From Corynebacterium simulans (lineage in GTDB: Bacteria > Actinomycetota > Actinomycetes > Mycobacteriales > Mycobacteriaceae): a stretch of 64,000 bases of DNA. Under the pieces are notes generated by a model that was not told where the DNA came from, did no database searches, and worked only from the letters and a program-made list of their open reading frames with translations. Each line of letters begins with the position of its first letter. The first letter of the stretch is position 1. Shown here in pieces: positions 37,901-49,000 of this stretch. Where the stretch lies: contig NZ_CP014634.1 of NCBI RefSeq assembly GCF_001586215.1, positions 2,108,001 to 2,172,000 of the forward strand. The letters run 5' to 3'. A program made the position numbers and the translations under genes.

Positions 37901-38091
37901 GCCGTGGCCGCAAGCGGGCCGTCCGCAAGGCGGTGGCTCGTAAGTCCGCGCAGCCAGCAGCAGAAAACACTCAGGAAAATCCGGCTAAGCAGAGCGAAAA
38001 TCGCCAGGCTGAGTGGGAAAAGGGGCGTGCTTCTGGCAAGGGCGGCAGTGGGCGCGGACGGCGTCGCGTAGCACGGCGCAGCGCAAAGTAG
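34918..38091 (+). CDS. rne: Ribonuclease E/G family endoribonuclease
   Basis: Cuts single-stranded RNA in mRNA decay and rRNA processing. The 1057-residue form has long charged N- and C-terminal extensions typical of actinobacteria. Residues about 35-85 (LYTVAKQLGLSSKELVVEYA and following) look like the IF2 N-terminal helical module. The S1 RNA-binding domain starts near residue 345 (GNIYLGRVQNVLPSMEAAFI). Catalytic Asp residues lie in MTVIDVNTGKF and GGMIVVDFIDM, and the zinc-link motif is CETCHGRG. The Arg/Lys/Glu-rich C-terminus (from about 740) is probably disordered and binds RNA or partners. The ATG at 34918 has AGGAGAAGG upstream. It lies before rplU-rpmA, as in relatives. Confidence 0.95.
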   Translation: MATKKTTKTAKNTKTENSYAAAAAFAAKIDREAFAEKTRLYTVAKQLGLSSKELVVEYAELGLKKAAQSSLTREEVGQVLDAIIAKAGDGEAQENKQENKKAKKKKAAAEPAEVKDEQDDAKLRDRVRKNVANEISQIEEKIEAELAETAEAVEDTAQPEEAEHADTGTVDVEKLHEALVEAGDEFDEDEYAPVVTPMPQDEPEVYDFAPIFMAPKLEKPQPRETEETSEEARSGGRRRGSRGTSRGRGAQEHEHETETIEEPKAIKGSTRIEAQRRRRAELREKGRERQHIVSQAEFLARRESVERTMVVRDKERADGAGIITQVGVLEDDLLVEHFVTTEAQASLIGNIYLGRVQNVLPSMEAAFIDIGQGRNGVLYAGEVDWRSAGLGGRGRKIENALKSGDQILVQVAKDPIGHKGARLTTQISLAGRYLVYVPGGRSAGISRKLPVPERKRLKSILERVVPGDGGAIIRTAAENVSEEAISTDVNRLHDLWEDITRRAEHEKSTKGAKPVTMYEEPDLLVKVVRDLFNEDFTKLIVDGKRSFNTVSAYVESMAPDLADRVEKYDARSNGGEDAFVTYRIDEQLHKALSRKVWLPSGGTLVIDRTEAMTVIDVNTGKFTGSGGNLEETVTRNNLEAAEEIVRQMRLRDLGGMIVVDFIDMVLPENQELVLRRLKEALGRDRTRHQVSEVTSLGLVQMTRKRLGTGLVETFSTECETCHGRGIIIHEYPVEEEQDTHGSHEHKGRRQRRERRHPEHDPQQHPAAVAMHRHEDEQDQEQQGEKKTSIEELVAGIVVGEEEQDEQKGNKKRRNRRSRRVQREERKPQDAGTSAEDIASIGYAAAENAAELDDVAEFSSYVADEEEQPRHDKRKSGRGRRRSVRSNAPKQQESDKQQTYEEAVAEFEASPRRKRRTRGNSRSDHRPQPQDFLAPAEKEAPAEEKVERKPKAALKRVRGRRRVVRQSAAKPKDAPVVEPEAEEAGEPAATETKVIRRGRKRAVRKAVARKSAQPAAENTQENPAKQSENRQAEWEKGRASGKGGSGRGRRRVARRSAK

Positions 38092-38109
38092 GCCTTCGCC
38101 ACGCGGGAG

Positions 38110-38133
38110 AGAAAATACGCAGTTTGTATTTTC
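38110..38133 (+). terminator. Hairpin after the RNase E/G gene
   Basis: AGAAAATAC pairs with GTATTTTCT around a 6-base loop. It lacks a strong U run. It lies within 20 bases of the stop codon. Confidence 0.5.
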
Positions 38134-38153
38134 TGCCCGTGACGGGGTAGTCT

Positions 38154-38316
38154 TTGACAGTCGCTGTTTAGACCATGAATGCGCTGCATCGGCCGAGTCG
38201 TTGTTTTGCGCGGGCGCCACACATAGCGCCAGGGATAAACGCAATAAGTAATTGTCCATTCAGAAGTGGCTCACCCTGCCGCTTCTGAGCCGAGTTTAGA
38301 TAAGGGGTAACCCTCT
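38154..38316 (+). promoter_or_regulatory. Leader and probable promoter region of rplU-rpmA
   Basis: TTGACA at 38154-38159 is a good -35 box; a -10 box is less clear (TAGACC or ATGAAT follow at shorter spacing). A leader of about 130 bases precedes rplU, as for many ribosomal protein operons. Confidence 0.4.
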
Positions 38317-38622
38317 ATGTACGCGATCGTCAAGACCGGCGGAAAGCAGTACAAGGTTGCTGAAGGTGACCTCGTCAAGGTCGAGAAGATCGAGGGTGAG
38401 CCGGGTACGTCCGTAGCTCTCACCCCGGTTCTGCTCGTCGATGGCGCAACCGTTAAGGCTAAGGCTGCTGACCTGGAGAAGGTCTCCGTCTCTGCTGAGA
38501 TCGTCGAGCAGGGCAAGGGCCCGAAGATCGACATCTTGAAGTACAAGAACAAGACTGGCTACAAGAAGCGTCAGGGCCACCGTCAGCCGCTGACCGTTCT
38601 GAAGGTAACCGGTATCAAGTAA
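38317..38622 (+). CDS. rplU: 50S ribosomal protein L21
   Basis: A 101-residue large-subunit protein with the family start [14 protein letters not shown] and the end [20 protein letters not shown]. It is the first gene of the rplU-rpmA pair. GGGG-type ribosome site (ATAAGGGGTAA) lies before the ATG. Full length with no oddities. Confidence 0.98.
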   Translation: MYAIVKTGGKQYKVAEGDLVKVEKIEGEPGTSVALTPVLLVDGATVKAKAADLEKVSVSAEIVEQGKGPKIDILKYKNKTGYKKRQGHRQPLTVLKVTGIK

Positions 38623-38664
38623 GCCTTAACCGGCTCGAGAAATCCCTGAAGGAGGGAAAACCAC

Positions 38665-38943
38665 ATGGCACACAAGAAGGGTGCTTCCAGCTCCAGCAAC
38701 GGTCGCGACTCTGAGTCCAAGCGTCTCGGCGTCAAGCGCTTCGGTGGTCAGCAGGTTAAGGCCGGCGAGATCATCGTGCGTCAGCGCGGCACCAAGTTCC
38801 ACCCAGGTGAGAACGTTGGTCGCGGCGGCGACGATACCCTGTTCGCGCTCGAGGCAGGCGCTGTTGAGTTCGCTATCAAGCGTAACCGCCGCATCGTGAA
38901 CATCGTTCCGGCTGAGCAGGCTGCAGTTGAGGCTTCTGCCTAG
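38665..38943 (+). CDS. rpmA: 50S ribosomal protein L27
   Basis: A 92-residue large-subunit protein whose N-terminus reaches the peptidyl transferase centre. The family start [20 protein letters not shown] is clear, followed by [26 protein letters not shown] lies before the ATG. In most bacteria obgE follows directly. Here a terminator and the pilus island intervene. Confidence 0.98.
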   Translation: MAHKKGASSSSNGRDSESKRLGVKRFGGQQVKAGEIIVRQRGTKFHPGENVGRGGDDTLFALEAGAVEFAIKRNRRIVNIVPAEQAAVEASA

Positions 38944-38953
38944 TTAATAACGT

Positions 38954-38992
38954 AAAAAGGTCTGATTCCGATTTTCGGAGTCAGACCTTTTT
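38954..38992 (+). terminator. Terminator after rpmA
   Basis: AAAAAGGTCTGA pairs with TCAGACCTTTTT, extended by TCCGA/TCGGA around a short loop, with a second T run after it. Confidence 0.95.
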
Positions 38993-39316
38993 CGTTTTTG
39001 TATTTACGCCCTCTTTTTCAGGAAATTGTCTGACTTTACAGAAAATATTAACTAAATAAGAAAAGATTCGATGTATTAATTCTCCTCTTATGTTCATCAT
39101 ATGGGTGGGAAAGGGTGAAAACGGGGGTAAAAGAGCTGGGTTTTGCTGCGTTATGGGTGGCGATTGTGTGGTTTTGTGGCCGAATAGTGCGGGTAAAGAT
39201 GATTTCATAGTTTGCGGGGCTACGAACGATTTACTAGGATTGAACTGCTAAATATTCAGCGGGCGCTAATGTTAACGCCCTCGATGCCCCAGTTTGATGG
39301 GGGAATAGGATTCCCT
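38993..39316. other. AT-rich region upstream of the pilus island
   Basis: About 320 bases without a supported gene. The first 120 bases are clearly AT-richer than the flanks (runs such as GAAAATATTAACTAAATAAG), as at many island borders and surface-gene promoters. I could not fix a confident -35/-10 pair. AGGA at 39307-39310 is the ribosome site of the pilin gene. Confidence 0.5.
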
Positions 39317-40834
39317 ATGTCTAAGTTCTCTATGCGCTTGGCAGCGGTTATTGCTGCAAGCACCGTTTCCGTCGCGGGCGCTGGATTTGCCGCTCCCGCA
39401 CTTGCACAGACCACCTCCGAGGCCGGCGCTGAGGCGACCCCGGGGGCTGCGGCCGATGCCGATCTCGTTGATGCAAACCACGATATCGAGCTCATCATCA
39501 ACAAGCGTCTGGGTGACCCTGGCTCACTCGATAACACCACCGCCCTCGGCGGCATCACTTTCAAGGTGGAAAAGGTCAATAACGTAGACCTGACCACCCA
39601 GGAAGGTTGGGCAGCCGCTGCTGATCTCACCGCTGCGACTGCCAACGATGTCACTGAAGTGGGCACCATTGAGACCAACGATCAGGGCACCGCTTCAATG
39701 ACCACTGCTAAAACTCCGGCGTTCAAGGTTGGCCTCTACAAGATCACAGAGGTGCAGAGCGGTAACTACACCGCTGCAGCTCCGTTCCTGGTAGCGCTGC
39801 CGCACTCGGAGGATGGTAAGTGGTCTTATACCCAGACGGTGAGCCCGAAGAACCAGCAGGTTAACCCTTCCAAGCAGGTCGATGACACCAACGCCACCAT
39901 CGGTTCTGATCTGCACTACACCATCAATGCGCCGGTTCCGGCTGGTGAGTTGACCCGTTTCAACATCGTTGACCCGCTGAATCAAAGCCTCAAACTCAAG
40001 GCTGACGGCATCACCGTCGAGGCACAGGGTGCAAATGCTCCAACTTTGACGAAGGACGCTGATTACAAGGTCGATACCGCTAATAACACCCTGCGTATCG
40101 AATTCACCCAGGATGGCCGCGGCAAGCTGCAGGAAGCTCGTAAGTCCGACCCGACCCTAAAGGTTGTGGCCGGCTTTGATGCCACCATCGTTTCCATTCC
40201 GGCTGATACTGGCCAGATCACCAACAAGGCAACCATCGAGCTGCCGAACAACGCCACCGTTGATACCAACGGCGATGACCCGAGCACTCCGGATAAGACC
40301 GAAGATAACCCCACCTCGACGACCTTCGGTAACCTGACCATCACCAAGACCTCCACCAACGGCACTGACCCGCTAGCAGGTGCGGAGTTCGAGCTGTACC
40401 AGTGCAAGGTCTCCGACCAGGACTCCACCAAGTACGAGCTGCTGGGTAAAGCATTGAACGTTGCTACCACCGAGACCGGTAGCCCATCCACCAAGCTCAC
40501 CACCTCCGGCGGTGACAACCGTTCCTCCACGGCACAGGGCTACGGCGTTCCAATCAACTCCTTCGCTGCAAACACCGGCACCACCAACAATGACTACTGC
40601 GTGCTGGAGACCAAGGCACCGGAAGGCTACGTCCGCAACCCAGAGCCGCAGCACGTGACCATCGACGTCAATGCACGCACCCTGGCAGTCAGCGTTGAGA
40701 ACCAGAAGAACAACATCATCAACCAGCTGCCGGCAACCGGTGCATGGGGAATCCTGTTGGTATTCCTCGTCGGCCTGCTCCTGCTGGCTCGTGGTCTGTA
40801 CACCTCTTATAAGGACAACCGCGCCCAGGCCTAA
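39317..40834 (+). CDS. Sortase-assembled shaft pilin (SpaA/SpaD type)
   Basis: The likely major subunit of a covalent surface pilus, 505 residues. A Sec signal peptide covers about 1-30 (AAVIAASTVSVAGAGFA, APALAQ). The pilin motif region reads WSYTQTVSPKNQ, so the cross-linking Lys is probably Lys178, although the usual VYPK is VSPK here. An E-box-like element, YCVLETKAPEGYV, lies in the last domain. The C-terminal sorting signal is LPATG at about 471-475, then a hydrophobic helix and a positive tail. Two or three Ig-like/CnaB domains are expected (isopeptide type). The ATG at 39317 gives a proper signal peptide; the longer frame from 39212 does not. The sortase gene starts 10 bases after it. 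Confidence 0.9.
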   Translation: MSKFSMRLAAVIAASTVSVAGAGFAAPALAQTTSEAGAEATPGAAADADLVDANHDIELIINKRLGDPGSLDNTTALGGITFKVEKVNNVDLTTQEGWAAAADLTAATANDVTEVGTIETNDQGTASMTTAKTPAFKVGLYKITEVQSGNYTAAAPFLVALPHSEDGKWSYTQTVSPKNQQVNPSKQVDDTNATIGSDLHYTINAPVPAGELTRFNIVDPLNQSLKLKADGITVEAQGANAPTLTKDADYKVDTANNTLRIEFTQDGRGKLQEARKSDPTLKVVAGFDATIVSIPADTGQITNKATIELPNNATVDTNGDDPSTPDKTEDNPTSTTFGNLTITKTSTNGTDPLAGAEFELYQCKVSDQDSTKYELLGKALNVATTETGSPSTKLTTSGGDNRSSTAQGYGVPINSFAANTGTTNNDYCVLETKAPEGYVRNPEPQHVTIDVNARTLAVSVENQKNNIINQLPATGAWGILLVFLVGLLLLARGLYTSYKDNRAQA

Positions 40835-40843
40835 GGAGGCCAT

Positions 40844-41692
40844 GTGAAGGGAAAGCGCAGGCGTAATCCACGCGGGGTTATCTACCTCGTCTTGGCGATG
40901 CTCGTGTTTCTCAGCCCCGTGGTGCTGACCCACTACAAAAATGTGGAGCAGCACCGCATCGCGGAGAACTATTCGCGCGGCGTCGACAAGCTGCCCGAGC
41001 GAGAGCGCGAGGCAGCTTTCGCCGAGGCGCAGGCTTATAACGCCCAGCTGCCAGAGGTGGGCGCTCCCGACCCATGGGTCAATGGAGTTGATACCTCCTC
41101 ACCGGATTACCAGCGCTACCTCGACACGCTGCACCAGATTGGTGCAATGGCGCGTGTTCGCGTTCCATCAGTGGGCATCGACTTGCCCGTCTATCACGGA
41201 ACGTCGACTGATGTTCTCGCGCATGGCGTGGGCCACCTCTACGGCACGGCGCTTCCCGTTGGTGGGGAAGGAAACCATGCGGTCCTCACGGGCCATACAG
41301 GTCTCGCCACGCTGACCATGTTCGACAACCTCACCCACATCAAAGTGGGAGATGTTTTCACGGTTGAGGTCATGGGCAAGACCATGGCCTACAAGGTGGA
41401 CCAGATTGAGACGGTTCTTCCCGATCAAGTGGAGGCCTTACGTGCCGAAGAAGGCCGCGATTTATTGACCTTGGTGACGTGTACTCCATACGGCATCAAC
41501 AGTCACCGCCTTCTGGTTCGCGGTGAGCGTACCGAGCTACCCGCTGAGCTTGACCAGAGCTACCACTCGCCGTGGCAGCCGTGGATGATTGCAGCGATCA
41601 TCATCGTGTTGTTCGTTCTGCTTTACCTGCTGTGGTGGTTCCTGGCAGGGCGCAAACGGAAGAAAAAAGAAAAAGAATTAGAGGAATCCTAA
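40844..41692 (+). CDS. Class C sortase, pilus polymerising (with lid motif)
   Basis: A transpeptidase that cuts the pilin LPxTG motif and links it to the Lys of the next pilin. 282 residues with transmembrane segments near both ends. The catalytic set is His151 (LTGHTGLATLTMFDNL), Cys213 (LVTCTPYGIN) and Arg222. A DPW lid motif is at residues 76-78 (GAPDPWVNG), the regulatory lid typical of class C. The GTG start has AAGGAGG 5 bases upstream. Its place directly after the shaft pilin suggests it polymerises that pilin. Confidence 0.93.
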   Translation: MKGKRRRNPRGVIYLVLAMLVFLSPVVLTHYKNVEQHRIAENYSRGVDKLPEREREAAFAEAQAYNAQLPEVGAPDPWVNGVDTSSPDYQRYLDTLHQIGAMARVRVPSVGIDLPVYHGTSTDVLAHGVGHLYGTALPVGGEGNHAVLTGHTGLATLTMFDNLTHIKVGDVFTVEVMGKTMAYKVDQIETVLPDQVEALRAEEGRDLLTLVTCTPYGINSHRLLVRGERTELPAELDQSYHSPWQPWMIAAIIIVLFVLLYLLWWFLAGRKRKKKEKELEES

Positions 41693-41693
41693 C

Positions 41694-43034
41694 GTGACTA
41701 CCAGAGGGCGATGTGAGGCATTGATGCGCTTGGCCGTTGGCCTGTTCTTTGCGTGCGCCTTGCTCGTCGCTGTCTCGTCGGCGCCAGCGCATTCGGCAAG
41801 CACTGGTAGTTTGGCAGTTCACAAGAGTGCTGACCCCAAAGGCATCAACTCCAACGTTGGTGCTATCTTCGTCGTCCGTCAGCTTCTTGGGCTGCCCTTG
41901 GCCAGCCCAGAAGAACTCGGGCAGATGGTTCAGGATAATCCTGCCTTGTTGACTTCGAAGCCTGGCATGGAGCTCGGGCCTGAAATTGTTGCAACTACTG
42001 ATGAGACCGGTACTGCAACGTTTACAGGCTTATCAGAGGGCGTGTACCAGGTAACCGAGCGGCCCCGACGCACCGACAATTCCTACGAGGATGTGGCAAG
42101 CCCTTTCCTCGTCCCCGTAAAGAATGACGTGCAGGCTGAAATCAGTGCCAAAGCGCAGCCGGTGATTGTCGATAAAACAGTGGACGCTCGATCAGTCGAG
42201 GTTGGAGCTGTGTTGGACTATCGCATCAGGACGTCGCTGCCGCCTTGCGACGCCCAAGGAAAGCTCCACCAGTTTGTCGTGCTCGATGAGCTGGATCCGC
42301 GTCTTGCGTTTCGGCGTCTAAAGTCCATTACCGTGAGCAACCTCAATGGCTCGCGAACTTTGGAGGACGGGCGTGATTTTCGCACAACCCTTGACGGTAA
42401 CTCAGTTGAGATCGTGATGGAACAGTCTGGTCTAGACATTCTGGCGAAGGCACGGCTCGGCAATCCGGAGACCCGTGTGGAAATTCACTTGGAAGCAGAA
42501 GTGCGCTCTTCTGCAACTGTTGGCGATGTCATCACCAACATTGCGCGCTTTAGCCCCGACGGCTACTGCCTACCAAACCTAAGTCCCAGTGTTTCGACCT
42601 TGGCGTATTCCGATGCTAACGGCCGTCAAGTAACTGAGCGCGTTGTTCTTGCTGCAGCTGAACAGTGCCGTGGCGATCAGCCTGCCACTATCCAGTCCAC
42701 TCCAGCGAAAGTCGTCGTTGCAGGCAAAAATCATCCGATCGATGACGACGATGACGATAGCGATGGACAAACCCAGACGGGTTCCGAGACTCATAGGCAT
42801 CCCGATTCTCCGAGCAGCGGGGTAGTCGACGATGCTGGCAATGACAGCAAGGGCAACGGCGTCGGCGAGCAAGCAAAGCGTATTGCCGGCAAGATTGCCG
42901 ACAACCTCGCAAGCACCGGCGCCAGCGTGATCGGCATCGTGCTCGCTGCGATTACCGCATTGGTGCTGGGCTTTATTCTCGTTCGCAGGCGCGACGAGGA
43001 TGACGATGACAATGAAGGAGATGGTCGCGTATGA
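41694..43034 (+). CDS. Minor / base pilin with LAxTG-type sorting signal
   Basis: A 446-residue surface protein, probably the pilus base subunit that ends polymerisation and is attached to the wall. The signal peptide covers about 1-35 (LMRLAVGLFFACALLVAVSS). The N-terminal domain has the CnaB-like pattern GTATFTGLSEGVYQVTERP. A Pro-poor, Asp-rich linker (DDDDDDSDGQ) precedes the sorting signal LASTG at about 405-409, a hydrophobic helix and RRR. LAxTG-type signals occur on base pilins of C. diphtheriae. The start is GTG at 41694, two bases after the sortase stop. The end overlaps possible starts of the next gene. Confidence 0.8.
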   Translation: MTTRGRCEALMRLAVGLFFACALLVAVSSAPAHSASTGSLAVHKSADPKGINSNVGAIFVVRQLLGLPLASPEELGQMVQDNPALLTSKPGMELGPEIVATTDETGTATFTGLSEGVYQVTERPRRTDNSYEDVASPFLVPVKNDVQAEISAKAQPVIVDKTVDARSVEVGAVLDYRIRTSLPPCDAQGKLHQFVVLDELDPRLAFRRLKSITVSNLNGSRTLEDGRDFRTTLDGNSVEIVMEQSGLDILAKARLGNPETRVEIHLEAEVRSSATVGDVITNIARFSPDGYCLPNLSPSVSTLAYSDANGRQVTERVVLAAAEQCRGDQPATIQSTPAKVVVAGKNHPIDDDDDDSDGQTQTGSETHRHPDSPSSGVVDDAGNDSKGNGVGEQAKRIAGKIADNLASTGASVIGIVLAAITALVLGFILVRRRDEDDDDNEGDGRV

Positions 43035-43093
43035 GGGTACGCCCGGCCAACCTATTTCATTCCTCACACACAATCTTTTCCGCAGGAGCATTT

Positions 43094-46000
43094 ATGACGG
43101 TTAACACCAAGACTCGGCGCCTTTTCGCCGCATTATTGGTGGCGTTCGTGACGCTAATGCTAGTCGTCGCGCCCTCTTCGCCGCTGAATAACTTGGTGAC
43201 GCCCGAAGCCGAGGCACAGACCAGCAAGGGCTGGGCCACGAACGAGGCGACGTACAAGCAGTGCGGTTTCCGCAGTGGCACCGGTGAGGCCGCCAACTAT
43301 GCGGACCAGCTGTGCTGGATCGACATGTCGGATCTCAATAACTCGGTCACCACCTACCCGAAGCCCGTGAAGAAGGATCTCGGCCGCTACGAGCTGACTT
43401 TCGACGTCATGTACGAGACAAAAGACGACCGCGGCTACGACACGAACACTGATCCTTCCAAGGTGCAGACTTATTCTGGTCCGGTGGGTGACGGCGTCTT
43501 TGGCCGCAATGTAAACGACACCGACTACTTTGTCCCGCGTTCTGGTCAGGAGGCCATCCAGCCGAGCGTGGTGTGGGGTATAGGCACCGGAATTACGGCC
43601 GCATCGCAGCAGGCCACCCTGCGCTTTCGCAACATCAAGGTCAAGGATAAGTTCACCGGCCAATACGTGAGCAATTACCGCACCTCAATTGTTGATGCAC
43701 AGGACACTCGTGGTTGGTCATTATTTACGGAAAACTTGACCATCGATGCCCCCGAGACGGGGCAGACCATTTTTCCGTACAAGCGTTTCACTCCGGGCGG
43801 TTATCGCTCCGCGTGCGATGCCAATAACAATTCCAGCAACGTCTTCGGCCCCGGCATCGAGGATTACTACGGTCGCGGCGATAACACGCCGAAAGACTTC
43901 GTGTGCAAGGAATTCTCCATCAACACCGGCAAGGCCGGCTCCTACATTGTGGGCGGCGATGGCCTGACGAGCCTCGACGTCGGCTTCTTTACTCGCAACA
44001 ACTTCCAAGGCGTTGCACTAGCCCTCAACATGGGCCGCATGACCGGTGACGTCGTCCAGCCGGATACCATGATGGAAAAGACCATCACGGGTCAAGAGAC
44101 CAAGTTCGATTTCTCCATGGCCACCCGCTATGGCAGCACCGACACCAAGGTTCCGTGGCAAGGCGCGAACACCTACACCCAGGCGCTGCGCCGCATGTCC
44201 CCCGATGTGAACGGCAACGTTGCCGCCGATTCCATGGTGTTCAAGTCTGCTGCCACCGGCACGGAAAAGAGCAAGGCGCTGGCCCGCTATACGCCGACGT
44301 GGCGTTGCACCCTCGGTACCACGGATTACACCATCAAGGAAGGCTCCGTGCCTCCGGGATTCCGGCTCAACAACGATGCCGCGGCAGGTACCTCCGAGGT
44401 GGTCTATCAAAACAAGTACTCGGTTCCCATGTCCTGTACTGTCACGTGGACGTCAAAGTACCAATTCTCCGCGCTGACCCTACGCAAGACGGTCACCGGT
44501 ACCGCGGCCGGCTTCGACGAGGTGCAGTCGCGCAAGTTCAACTTGGGCTACCGCTGCGCCGCCCCGACCGGCTACTCCGATGCTTACCCCACGATGAAGC
44601 TGGAGGATTCCCGTGATCTCGCCGCTGGTGATGATTACACCGTTGAAGGTCTGCCAGCCGGCGCGACTTGTACCTTGACGGAGAAGTTTGCTGATGGTGC
44701 TCCGCCTGCCCGTCCAGGTAAGGAACTGACCCTGACCTGGAAGGGCAACGGCACCTCCCAGAACACCGACGCCGTGCCCGTTGGTACTGTCACCCTGAAA
44801 TCCGGTGTCAACGCCGCCGATCACTCGAACGACATCGAGGCAAACAACAACTATGACTACCGTCCCGGCACCGTCAACATCTCAAAGACCATCACCGGCG
44901 AACCCGTCAACGAGCTCGGCAGCCCGCGCGATTATTCTTTCTCGCTACGTTGTTTGACCACCAATTACAGTCAGCAATCCACGATCCAGGCCACGGGCAC
45001 TGGGGATGAAATCGCCGGCGATACGAGCTTTAACAATGTCCCAGTCGAGCGCGATTGCGTGCTCAAGCCACTGTCTGGCCTTTCCGATTCCGAGGCCAAG
45101 CGCATTAGCTTCGACGGCCGCGATGTCTGGGTTGATGGCCAGCAAATTCAAGCCAACTCCGATGGCACCTACACCATCCGCCTGAAGGATTATCCGCAAG
45201 GTGGAACCCCGACTGTGTCCGATATTCGTATCGAGGCGCACTACTCTTACAAGACCCGCGACGTCCGTGTGATCAAACAGTTGCGTGGACCAGGCAGCAG
45301 CTTGTTGGACGCGGGTACCACCTTCCCGGTGCACTATCGCTGCACCGACCCAAACGATGCCGCCTACAATCTCGAAGGCGACATGAACATCACCACTGAC
45401 ACCGCCAATCCGGTCAAGATCGAGGGCGTGCGCGTCGGTGCAGACTGCTACGTCTACGAATCCGGTAGCCCCTCGCAGCAGAACGTCACGCTTGACCGCA
45501 CCACGGTCTCCGCGTCCGATTCTTCTGACGTGGTGACCACCCTCAACAATGAGGAAGCAAAGACCACCCCGGTTTTGACCGTGAACAAATCCACGGATAC
45601 CAACCAGAACCGCGTTTCTGTGTCGAACCACTACCTCAATAAAACGGGCACGGTCGATTTGACCAAGCTCGTTAACAATTCCGTCAACGGCGCTAACCTG
45701 CCTGCTGACTACGAGCTTTCCTTCCGCTGTGGTACCCGCACGGTAGAGACGACGAGCGATAACTATGTTCCTGTCGACCTCACTGGTACTGTCCGTTTAG
45801 CCGATGGGCAGACCGAACGTCTCGTCGCCGAGGTCTCCGATCCCACGATTGCGGGGCTGGTTAATGACCGCGACGGTGCGATGGGCGTGCCCTATGGCAA
45901 TGAATGTACGTTCTCTGAAACCACTCCTTCGACTGGCAACGGCGTTCTGTGGTCAACCGACGCCAAGGAGCAGACTTTTACAGTCGATTCTGACTCTGAG

Positions 46001-49000
46001 TCCGTTAGCCTGACCAATACCTTCGAACCCGCCGGTAAGGGCATCACCATTACCCAGTCTGAGGCAGGCGTCGACGAGTTCTTCCGCGACGTCGACTACG
46101 AATTGACCTGTACCGCCGACGACGGCAGCCCCTTGGACCTAGGCCAGTACGCCACTATCACCCTGGGGCCCGATAACCCGAAGGAGACCGTGCCAGCCAC
46201 CGTCGTGACGTCGGGAAGCACGTGCCAATTGGTCGAATCCGACAGCAACCGTGAAGACGGCAAACGCAATGGCTACGCCATCGACCGTGATTCCAACATT
46301 TCAGTCGATGGCGAGTCTCAGACCTTCAACGACGAAGCTCGCATCGTTTCTGGTGAGTTCATCGTCGGCGATTCCACCATTGCACAGGTAACCCACACCT
46401 ACGACTACCAAGATGTCACCGTGGCTGTGACCAAGCAGGTCGACTTTGCCAATGAGGCTTACTTCTCCCAGGCCCGCAAGGACGTCAAGTACAACCGTCA
46501 ATTCGATTTCACGATGAAGTGCACGCCACCCGGTGGCGGCAGCGTCATCACTGTCTCCGGTAAGGTCAGCTCCCCGCAATCTGATGATGCGGCTAGCCAG
46601 TCCTTGAGCTTTGATAACATTCCGGACGGTTCCGAGTGCGTTGCGGCAGAAGGTGAGACCACTGCTGCCGAGGGCATCACTTTCACCCAGGAAGTAAAAG
46701 TCGGGGACGCTACAGGCGATCGCTCCCTGAACTTCGACGTCAGAGGCAACCAAGACGTGAAGTTGGTCAATACCTATACCCGTCAGCTGGCAGAGGTGAA
46801 CCTGGACAAGGTTGCTAACACGCCAGTCGACGTCCAGGCAGCTTATGGCTCAAACTGGAAAGACCAGTTCTATACCCACAACTTTGCATTGGTCTGTCGT
46901 GACCCAGAAGGGCCTATCGATGGTTCGGGCAACCTTGGAACCTTCCCGGTCAACAGCACCATTCAGGGACCTGGCTCTACCAGTTTTGCTGATATCCCGG
47001 TCGGCGCGGAATGCGAACTGACCGGTGACAAGTTTGGTCAGCTCAACTTGACCCAGACCGCGCCGGACGGCATGGAACTGGAAACGCACATGCGTCCAAG
47101 CAAGGTGCAGTGGCGTCTGCAGCGCGACGAGGGCATGACCTACACGGATACCGATCTCGCAGATGGTGAGACCACCTCGCAGAAGTTCATGATTGAGGAC
47201 GACATCTCCGATGGAGGCCTGGGCAACAAGGTCGAACTGGTCAACTTCTATGAATTCGTGAAGTCGCCCATCAAGATGAGTAAGAAGATCGTCGCCAATG
47301 CGGACGACCTTCAGGTGCTGCGCGAGGCCAACCCAGAGTTCCGCTTCGACTACCAGTGCCAGGGCGTGGGCTATTCCATCTCTAACGTGGGGCTGCCTAC
47401 CAGTTTGAATGCGGGCGATACCACTGCCTTCCCGGATGGCACGTTGACCTTCACCTCGGACGAGGTTGAGGTTCCTTCCGGTGCGTGGTGTACCTTCACG
47501 GAGCTCGCTCCTTCTGCCACACCAGAAGCTTTGGAGTGGAAGCAGGACCCACGTGAGGTCGACAAGCGCGTCGGTGAAGAGGGCCAACCGGCGGTTTCCT
47601 ATGACTTCACCAACACCTACACGCGCCGCACCGTCCCCGTGTCCTTCGCGGCGCTGCAGGATGGCTACCTCGGTGGTCTGAGCAACAATAGCTATGACTA
47701 TAAGGTCAGCTGTACTGCTCCGGGCTTTGATAGCCAAACGTTGAGCTTCGACGTCAATAGAGCTAACTCGAGTGCGACGGTGGCTGACGCCAGTGCACCT
47801 TCGGGTGGCAAGGTTGTAAACCTGCCGGTGGGCTATGACTGCACCTTGGATGCAAGTGGTTCCTCGGCCCTGCGCGAGCGCGTGCAGTTAGAAGTGACCG
47901 CGGGCACGCGTTCTCCGTACATGACTTTCGCGACGTGGACGAAGGAGGGCGCCGCAGCCGATAACCCGGATGTAAAGCCTGCAGATATTCCACTCGACAA
48001 AGTCACCAGTGACTTGAAGAAATACACCTACGATTTTAGGCTGGATAGCGCGCTGCGCTCTGAGACGGGTGCTCCGGTGTTGACCATCGCCGGTGAGGCG
48101 ATGCATCCGCGCGATAGCGTTGAGGTCACCTTCACTAAGCAATCTGTTGGCGCGGCAGGAGAGGGGCGGACCTTCGAGTTCTCCTCGAGCTGTGGTGAGA
48201 CATTCACTTTGAAGTCTGGCCAGTCGCATACGTTGAGTGACATCGAAGTTGATCAGAACTGCACCATCGGCGAGGTCATGAATCAAGATTCTGCGTCTCC
48301 GGTTGTCTCCGTGGGTGAGACCGGACCACGCCTGGGTAATGTGAAGGCGAATAACTCCATCGGTCCGACTACCCACACGGTGACTTCTGGCCAGTGGTCC
48401 TTCGATGTCCTGCCGGTAGCGAAGGCCAGCGATATGTCCACTTCGGGCAGCAAGTGGGAACTGACCGGTATCAATACCTTCCCTGGGGTCAACATCACCA
48501 AGAAGATTGATGGCGCACCTATCAGTGCGGTCAGCGGAACGGTGGCCGATACCGCGGTGCTTCCCGACGACGCGACCACCATGCGTTTCAACTACACGGT
48601 AGAAAACAACGGCGCCTTGCCGCTGACTGACCTCAAGCTCACCGAGCCGGAGTTGGCTGGCCGCACTGTGGTAGCCGCTGATGGATCCGAGTACGTGGTG
48701 CCGGAAGGTGGTGCGATTCCCACTGAGGTTTGTGCCCCAGGCGATCTCGCTGAAGGGGCATCCACCACCTGCAGCTTCGACGTGAAGATCACGGAGTCGA
48801 CGGAGGATAACTTCTACTACCGCGGCAAGGTTACTGTGACGGCGCTGGGCAATAACATCCTCGTCTCCGACGACGATAGCTACGGTGCTCTGCGTCTGAA
48901 GGAAGGCCTCGGCTTCCTGCTGCCGGATACCGGCCGCCAGACCCTGGTGTGGGCGCTGCTCATCGGCCTCATTCTGCTGGCAATCGGTATGGCTTTGTAC

